A DNA stretch of 5,105 nt, from assembly GCA_030152105.1 (NCBI GenBank), contig JASLIH010000193.1:1-5105 (forward strand), in the 5' to 3' direction. Positions 1-5,105 of the stretch are shown here, in pieces. Position numbers and translations under genes: made by a program. Source of the stretch: Actinomycetes bacterium (GTDB lineage: Bacteria > Actinomycetota > CALGFH01). A model generated the notes under the pieces. That model worked only from the letters and a program-made list of their open reading frames with translations. It was not told the origin of the DNA and made no database searches. How positions within the stretch are numbered: the stretch's first letter is position 1; each line of letters opens with the position of its first letter.

Positions 1-837
1 GCCGGTGGTCTCGACCATGGTGATCAGCATCACGATGACCATCGAGATGACCGCGGCCGCCGAGAAGGTGGGGGCGCCGAAGTGGAAGGGGGTGGTGACC
101 CCGAGCACGTCGGCGCCGCCGACCCGGCTGAAGTCGGTGAAGTCGAAGATCCAGCCGGCCAGCGTGCCCACCAGCAGCCCGATGAGCACCGCGATGGTGG
201 CCACGAAGCCGCTGAACAGCCGGTAGATGCAGAGGATGACCAGCAGGGTGAAGCCGGCCAGGGCCAGGTTGCGCAGCGCCCCGAAGGTGGGCGGGTCGGT
301 GAACATGCTGGCCCCGCCGCCGCCGACGTCCAGGGCGGCGACCGACAGCAGGACGATGCCGATGATGGTGATGACCGTCCCGGTGACCACCGGCGGGAAC
401 AGCCGGATCAGCCGGGCGAAGAAGGGGGCGACCAGGAAGGCGAAGATCCCGGCCACGATGACGGCGCCGTAGATCGCCCGCAGGCCGGGGACACCGCCGC
501 CCTCGGCCAGGCCGATCGAGATCATCGGCGAGACCGCGGCGAAGGTGACGCCCTGCAGCAGCGGCATCCGCACGCCGATCTTCCAGAACCCGACCGACTG
601 GATGATGGAGGCGATGCCGCAGGTGAACAGGTCGGCGTTGATCAGGTAGGCGAGCTGCTCGGGGGTCAGCTTGATGGCGCTGGCCAGCAGGATGGGCACG
701 ATGACGGCTCCGGCGTAGAACGCCAGTACGTGCTGGAAGCCGTACACGGCCAGCTTGTGCGGCGCCAGGACCTGGTCCACCGGGTGAACGGCGCCGCCGC
801 CGGCTGCGCGCTGGTCTCGTTCGTCGGTCCTGGCCAT
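1..837 (-). CDS. NCS2-family purine permease (xanthine/uric acid type), 3' end outside window
   Basis: This is the N-terminal 279 codons of an integral membrane nucleobase:cation symporter. The frame is open from ATG at 837 to the window edge. After a hydrophilic tail of about 25 residues come alternating hydrophobic segments. Family marks are the TM1 motif with Gln35-His36 (FQHVLAFYAGAVIVP), the segment RMPLLQGVTFAAVSPM at about 90-105, and MVETTG at 274-279. By family knowledge the glutamate there (E276) matches the substrate-binding carboxylate of TM8. Usual length is roughly 430-480 residues, so about 60% is present. An AAAGG lies 13 bases before the ATG, rather far; an in-frame GTG at 846 is possible but sits too close to it. 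The gene follows the IclR gene on the same strand and faces away from the xdh genes, which suggests import of a purine for XDH. Xanthine, uric acid and uracil transport cannot be separated from this fragment, although the motifs look most like the xanthine/urate branch. Confidence 0.9.
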   Translation of the reverse strand, partial: MARTDERDQRAAGGGAVHPVDQVLAPHKLAVYGFQHVLAFYAGAVIVPILLASAIKLTPEQLAYLINADLFTCGIASIIQSVGFWKIGVRMPLLQGVTFAAVSPMISIGLAEGGGVPGLRAIYGAVIVAGIFAFLVAPFFARLIRLFPPVVTGTVITIIGIVLLSVAALDVGGGGASMFTDPPTFGALRNLALAGFTLLVILCIYRLFSGFVATIAVLIGLLVGTLAGWIFDFTDFSRVGGADVLGVTTPFHFGAPTFSAAAVISMVIVMLITMVETTG

Positions 838-843
838 CTGCTG

Positions 844-869
844 CACCAGCCTTTCATCTCGTGCTGGCG
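844..869 (-). promoter_or_regulatory. Hairpin over the uORF stop and permease ribosome binding site
   Basis: On the minus strand CGCCAGC (869-863) can pair with GCTGGTG (850-844), seven pairs including one G-U, around a 12-base loop. The loop holds the TGA of the upstream ORF and most of the AAAGG that would serve the permease start at 837. This could regulate initiation, with a ribosome finishing the upstream ORF opening the stem. The pairing is seen in the sequence; the role is inference. Confidence 0.3.
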
Positions 870-982
870 GGTCCGCCTCGCGTCGAGCAGGTCGCCTCCG
901 GTGCGAAGGCGATGTGGGGGGTGGTGAACCTGGCCGGCCCGACTCGGGCGTCGGCCTGGGGGTGGGGTGGGGCGGCACTCAT
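854..982 (-). CDS. Possible 42-residue upstream ORF in permease leader
   Basis: A short ORF runs from ATG at 982 to TGA at 854-856, ending 16 bases before the permease ATG. It has a better ribosome binding site than the permease itself: GGAGG (988-992 region) with six bases before the ATG. The predicted peptide starts MSAAPPHPQADARVG, is rich in Pro and Ala, has one Cys near residue 32, and shows no signal peptide, membrane segment or domain I recognise. Placement directly before the permease, with a hairpin over its stop codon, fits a leader peptide or translational coupling. In DNA this GC-rich, short open frames are common, so it may be a chance ORF and only the good ribosome binding site argues for it. 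Confidence 0.35.
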   Translation of the reverse strand: MSAAPPHPQADARVGPARFTTPHIAFAPEATCSTRGGPASTR

Positions 983-1012
983 CGGCACCCTCCGCCGAGG
1001 TCAGTCTCAACG

Positions 1013-1031
1013 GTTTCCGTATAGTGGAAAC
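1013..1031. promoter_or_regulatory. IclR-type operator candidate O1 before permease
   Basis: A perfect inverted repeat, GTTTCC-N7-GGAAAC, with an AT-containing centre (GTATAGT). Size and symmetry fit operators of IclR-family dimers. It lies 15 bases beyond the stop of the IclR gene and about 175 bases before the permease ATG, and it overlaps a -10-like TATACG on the minus strand (1023-1018). Binding here would be expected to block permease transcription. Related 17-bp sites occur at 2025-2041 and 1955-1971. Assignment to the neighbouring regulator is inferred from proximity and recurrence. Confidence 0.6.
1018..1023 (-). promoter_or_regulatory. Weak -10 candidate for the permease promoter
   Basis: TATACG on the minus strand lies in the centre of the O1 palindrome. 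A -35 match is poor: the best is TAAACA with a 19-base spacer. If used, transcription would start near 1011 and leave a leader of about 170 bases containing the upstream ORF. No terminator-like hairpin with a T-run lies between the regulator stop at 1046 and this site, so read-through from the regulator gene is also possible. Confidence 0.25.
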
Positions 1032-1045
1032 GACCCTCTAATTGT

Positions 1046-1927
1046 TTAGGAGCCTAACGGCGGCCCTGATCCCCCGTCAACCCTTGAGAGCGGCGACGCG
1101 CTGGCGGCAGTGAGGAACGCGGCGCTGAGGGCGGCCGAGATCCGCAGCATCTCCGGGAGGACGCGCTCGATGTCGCGATCCTGCAGCCGTCCCTCTGGAG
1201 CCGAGACCGACATCGCGGCCACCGAACCCCCCACGCCGAACACCGGGACGGCCAGGCAGCGAACGCCCACCTCCTCCTCGCCGCTGTCGATGGCGTAGCC
1301 CTGGCTGGCGACCTTGTCCAGCTCGGCCAGGAACCGGGCCGGGTCGGTGATCGTCCGCGGCGTGCGCGGCGGCAGGCCGGACCTGGCCAGCAGCGCCTCC
1401 ACCTCGGCCCGCGGGCGGAAGGCGAGCACCACCTTGCCGACGCCGCTGGTGTGGGGGTGGACGCGCCGTCCGACCTCGGTGAACATCCGCACCCGGTGGT
1501 GGCGGGAGGGGACCTGGGCGACGTAGGCGACCTGGCCGTCTTCGAGCATGGCCAGGTTGGCCGTCTCGCCGCTGGCCTCCATCAGCTCGGCCAGGTACGG
1601 GCGGGCGAACTGCGCGAAGTCGCGCGCCGCCGCCTCGCCCAGCCGGATCAGGTGCGAGCCGAGGGTGTACTTGTGGGAGCCGCTGTCCTGGCGGACGTAC
1701 CCTCGCGAGACCATGGTGGCGAGCAGCCGGTGGATGGTGGCCACGGGCAGGCCGGTGGCCCGGGCCAGCTCGCTGACGCCCTTGGCCTCCCGGGGCTCGG
1801 CCAGGGCCTCCAGCAGCTCGAGCGCCCGCTCGACCGACTGGACGCCGTCGCCGGCGCGCTGTGGCTTCCCCGCGCCCTTGGGCTGCCTGCTCCTGGCCAC
1901 CTTGCTCCTCGCTGCGCCCTGGGACAT
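1046..1927 (-). CDS. IclR-family transcriptional regulator, likely purine-pathway (AllR-like role)
   Basis: A complete 293-residue DNA-binding regulator, slightly longer than the usual 250-280 because of a basic N-terminal tail (residues 1-26, many Arg/Lys) and a Ser/Gly/Pro-rich C-terminal tail. The winged helix-turn-helix spans about 28-90: VQSVERALELLEAL, then the recognition part ELARATGLPVATIHRLLATM and the wing around RGYVRQDSGSHKYTLG. The effector domain follows, with the family motifs RRVHPHTSGVGKVVLA (about 154-169) and DSGEEEVGVRCLAVPVFG (214-231). Cys224 sits where many members have a conserved effector-pocket cysteine. GGAGG lies 11 bases before the ATG. By family knowledge it binds as a dimer of dimers to short palindromes and responds to a small acid. 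AllR-type members sense allantoin or glyoxylate, but the ligand here is unknown. Its position between permease and divergent xdh genes, with three similar palindromes around it, suggests local and self control. Confidence 0.92.
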   Translation of the reverse strand: MSQGAARSKVARSRQPKGAGKPQRAGDGVQSVERALELLEALAEPREAKGVSELARATGLPVATIHRLLATMVSRGYVRQDSGSHKYTLGSHLIRLGEAAARDFAQFARPYLAELMEASGETANLAMLEDGQVAYVAQVPSRHHRVRMFTEVGRRVHPHTSGVGKVVLAFRPRAEVEALLARSGLPPRTPRTITDPARFLAELDKVASQGYAIDSGEEEVGVRCLAVPVFGVGGSVAAMSVSAPEGRLQDRDIERVLPEMLRISAALSAAFLTAASASPLSRVDGGSGPPLGS

Positions 1928-1938
1928 GAAGCAGCTTA

Positions 1939-1954
1939 CCTCCTCTCCAGGAGG
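1939..1954 (-). promoter_or_regulatory. Hairpin pairing the regulator's ribosome binding site
   Basis: On the minus strand CCTCC (1954-1950) is a perfect complement of GGAGG (1943-1939), separated by the six-base loop TGGAGA. GGAGG is the apparent ribosome binding site of the IclR-family gene starting at 1927. In the transcript this five-pair GC stem could hide the site and keep regulator levels low. The pairing is direct observation; the regulatory effect is inference, and a stem this short may form only part of the time. Confidence 0.35.
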
Positions 1955-1971
1955 ACTCCGCCATATGGAAT
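1955..1971. promoter_or_regulatory. IclR-type operator candidate O3 before the regulator gene
   Basis: ACTCCGCCATATGGAAT has the same 17-bp length and TCC-N7-GGA core as the palindrome at 1013-1031, with imperfect outer pairs. It lies 28 bases ahead of the regulator's ATG, where binding would fit autorepression. It is weaker than O1, so a chance match is possible. Confidence 0.4.
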
Positions 1972-2024
1972 GACCTTGCCATGCGGATCGACACCAGGAA
2001 CGGCGAGGTCAAGCACGTCGGCTG

Positions 2025-2041
2025 ATTCTACGATGCGGAAT
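2025..2041. promoter_or_regulatory. IclR-type operator candidate O2 in the divergent region
   Basis: ATTCTACGATGCGGAAT has four-base perfect outer arms (ATTC/GAAT) in the same 17-bp frame as O1, with GGAA in the same place. It lies between the divergent IclR and xdh genes, 115 bases before the xdh small-subunit ATG and about 98 before the regulator ATG. It sits upstream of the best rightward promoter (2058-2086) and touches an AT-rich TATATT at 2041-2046. It could therefore act on either gene. Confidence 0.45.
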
Positions 2042-2057
2042 ATATTTTCTGAACAGC

Positions 2058-2086
2058 TTCACAATGGCCGGCGGCGCTTGTAAAGT
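2058..2086 (+). promoter_or_regulatory. Candidate promoter of the xdh operon
   Basis: TTCACA (2058-2063, five of six with TTGACA), a 17-base spacer and TAAAGT (2081-2086, four of six with TATAAT) form a plausible housekeeping sigma promoter. Transcription would begin near 2093 and give a leader of about 60 bases. An alternative -10, TATATT at 2041-2046, has no good -35. The O2 palindrome would be centred roughly 60 bases before the inferred start, a place more typical of activation or looping than of simple blockage. Confidence 0.4.
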
Positions 2087-2142
2087 CGTTTCAGCTCGAG
2101 GTGCTCGGCAGGGACCAGCCCACCCACGGTTCCAGGGGGGAC

Positions 2143-2147
2143 AGGAG
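2143..2147 (+). promoter_or_regulatory. Ribosome binding site fixing the xdh small-subunit start
   Basis: AGGAG stands eight bases before ATG at 2156. The nearby ATG at 2149 and GTG at 2151 are in other frames, so the start at 2156 is well supported. The protein then begins just before the ferredoxin-fold strand (KVTVNGQ), as is normal for the family. Confidence 0.7.
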
Positions 2148-2155
2148 CATGTGAC

Positions 2156-3597
2156 ATGGTCGTCGGCAAGGTTACGGTCAACGGTCAGGGGACGTCGATC
2201 GCCGACGTTCCGCTCCACACCACCGCGCTGGACTTCCTTCGCGAGTGCGGTCTCACCGGGTGCAAGGAGGGCTGCGCCGAAGGAGAGTGCGGGGCCTGCT
2301 CGGTTCTGGTAGCCCGTCCCGGTCTCACCACGCCGACGGAATGGGTGGCCGTCAACGCCTGCCTGGTGCCCATCGCCTCGCTCGACGGCCAGGAGATCGT
2401 CACCGCCGAAGGGCTGGGCGCGCAGGGTGCGCTGCACCCCGTGCAACAGGAGATGGCGGACCGCGGGGGCTCGCAATGCGGCTATTGCACGCCGGGATTC
2501 ATCTGCAGCATGGCCGCCGAGTACTACCGGCCCGATCGCCGCCCCTCGAGCGAGAGCGGTGCCGAGTCCGACCACGAGCACGGTCCCAACGGGTTCGACC
2601 TGCACGCGCTGAGCGGGAACCTCTGCCGCTGCACCGGCTACCGCCCGATCCGCGACGCGGCCTATGCCCTCGGCGCCCCACCTCCTGACGACTCGTTCGC
2701 CGCACGGCTGAGCGCGCCGCCCACCGAGCCCGCGGCGACCCGGCTGCGCCAAGACGGTCGCTCGTTCGTCCGCCCCGAGACGCTCGCCGACGCGCTCCAG
2801 CTGCTGCACGACGACCCGGCCGCCACCGTCGTCGCCGGTTCGACCGACTGGGGTGTCGAGGTCAACCTCCGCGGCACGAGGGCCGCGTCGGTCATCGCCA
2901 TCGACCGCCTTCCCGAGCTGCGCGGCCTGGTCGCCGACGGCGACCGGATCGAGATCGGGGCGGCGCTGACGCTGACCGAGATCGAGCGCCGTCTCGACGG
3001 CAGCGTGCCGTTGCTGGCCCAGCTGTTCCCGCAGTTCGCCTCGCGGCTGATCCGCAACGGCGCCACGCTCGGCGGCAACCTCGGCACCGGCTCGCCGATC
3101 GGCGACGCCCCGCCCGCGCTGCTCGCCCTGGAGGCGAGCCTGGTGCTGGCCAGCGTCGACGGCGAGCGCGAGGTCGCCCTGTCCGACTACTTCACCGGCT
3201 ACCGGCAGAGCGTGCGCCGCCCCGACGAGCTGATCAAGGCGGTGCGCATCCCGCTGCCCCTGGCCCGGCTGGCGGCGTTCCACAAGATCGCCAAGCGGCG
3301 CTTCGACGACATCTCCAGCGTGGCCATCGGGTTTGCCCTGGATGTCGAGGACCGCGTCGTGAAGCGGGCCCGCATCGGGCTCGGCGGGGTCGCGGCGATG
3401 CCGGTCCGTGCCCTGGCGACGGAGGCGGCGCTCGAGGGCCGGCCATGGACGCTCGCCACGGCGCAGGCCGCCGCGGAGGTCCTGGGCGGCGAGGGCACCC
3501 CGATCGACGACCACCGCGCGAGCGCGGCCTACCGCGCCGCCATGCTCGGCCAGAGCCTGCGCAAGCTGTACGCCGAGAGCCCGGAGGAGGTGCCGGC

Positions 3598-3601
<4 letters not shown>
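2156..3601 (+). CDS. xdhA: Xanthine dehydrogenase small subunit (2Fe-2S and FAD domains)
   Basis: A complete 481-residue subunit that passes electrons from the molybdenum centre through two iron-sulfur clusters to FAD and NAD+ when hypoxanthine and xanthine are oxidised; cytoplasmic by family. The plant-ferredoxin-type domain (about 5-85) has ligands Cys40, Cys45, Cys48 and Cys69. The helical second cluster domain has Cys108, Cys111 (QCGYCTPG) and Cys157, Cys159 (LCRCTGYRPI). The FAD domain starts near 200 with FVRPETLADALQLL, VVAGSTDWG near 224-232, the NGATLGGNLGTGSPIGD flavin-binding stretch near 300-317, and FHKIAKRRFDDISSVAIGF before the C-terminal FAD-domain part. All eight cluster cysteines are present. 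Length agrees with the two-subunit bacterial type (about 460-500). The loop between Cys111 and Cys157 is about 14 residues longer than in the bovine enzyme and rich in Ser, Glu and His. The stop overlaps the next start by four bases (ATGA), so the two subunits are coupled. Other molybdenum hydroxylases share this fold, but the partner subunit favours XDH. Confidence 0.94.
3583..3590 (+). promoter_or_regulatory. Ribosome binding site for the large subunit, inside the small-subunit gene
   Basis: GGAGGAGG lies seven bases before ATG at 3598 and within the last codons of the small-subunit gene. Together with the ATGA overlap at 3598-3601 it fixes the start of the large subunit and supports equal production of both subunits. 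Confidence 0.8.

Positions 3602-5105
<1,504 letters not shown>

Larger units (their letters stand above)
1928..2155. other. Divergent control region between regulator and xdh operon
   Basis: No gene is seen in these 228 bases. The region is less GC-rich than its flanks, especially at 2038-2050. It holds the regulator's ribosome binding site hairpin, palindromes O3 and O2, the rightward promoter candidate and the AGGAG before xdhA. On the minus strand TTGACC (2012-2007) resembles a -35 for the regulator gene, but no convincing -10 follows at the right distance. Confidence 0.7.

Noticed and set aside
82..927. Long plus-strand open frame (281 codons)
   Set aside because: It lies opposite the permease; its product is low-complexity (Gly, Asp, Gln, Arg) with no domain, while the minus frame gives a clear NCS2 transporter.
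838..1011. Purine riboswitch in the permease leader
   Set aside because: I could not recognise the conserved core of any known purine, xanthine or guanidine riboswitch; a covariance-model search would be needed to reopen this.
1046..1057. Short inverted repeat TTAGG-AG-CCTAA at the regulator stop codon as a terminator
   Set aside because: Only five pairs around a two-base centre and no T-run after it on the minus strand, so it does not look like an intrinsic terminator.
1077..2012. Minus-strand 311-codon frame overlapping the regulator
   Set aside because: A frame shadow of the IclR-family gene with an Arg/Gly/Pro-rich product; the 1046-1927 frame has complete domain motifs.
2009..3514. Minus-strand 501-codon frame
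   Set aside because: Antisense to xdhA; low-complexity product typical of high-GC shadow frames.

Overview
The window is very GC-rich, with strong G/C preference at third codon positions, and its genes use GGAGG-type ribosome binding sites. This suggests a high-GC bacterium, most likely an actinomycete. That assignment is inferred from composition and protein style only; there is no taxonomic marker in the window.

Layout. Positions 1-837 (minus) hold the first 279 codons of an NCS2-family purine (xanthine/uric acid type) permease whose 3' end lies outside the window. Positions 838-1045 are its leader, with a strong inverted repeat (1013-1031), a possible 42-codon upstream ORF (982-854) and a hairpin over the permease start region. 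Positions 1046-1927 (minus) encode a complete IclR-family regulator. Positions 1928-2155 are a divergent control region with two more copies of the same type of 17-bp inverted repeat and a plausible promoter facing right. Positions 2156-3601 (plus) encode a complete xanthine dehydrogenase small subunit (two [2Fe-2S] clusters plus FAD domain). Positions 3598-5105 (plus) encode the first 502 codons of the molybdopterin-binding large subunit, translationally coupled to it and cut by the window edge.

Together this reads as a purine catabolism locus: the permease imports a purine base, the XDH complex oxidises hypoxanthine/xanthine to uric acid, and the IclR-type protein probably senses a pathway metabolite and controls both arms. 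Three similar palindromes lie ahead of the permease, the regulator and the xdh operon, and they support one local regulon. I see no new kind of biological system. The parts most worth checking are the shared operator set, the upstream ORF with its hairpin in the permease leader, and a hairpin that may hide the regulator's own ribosome binding site.
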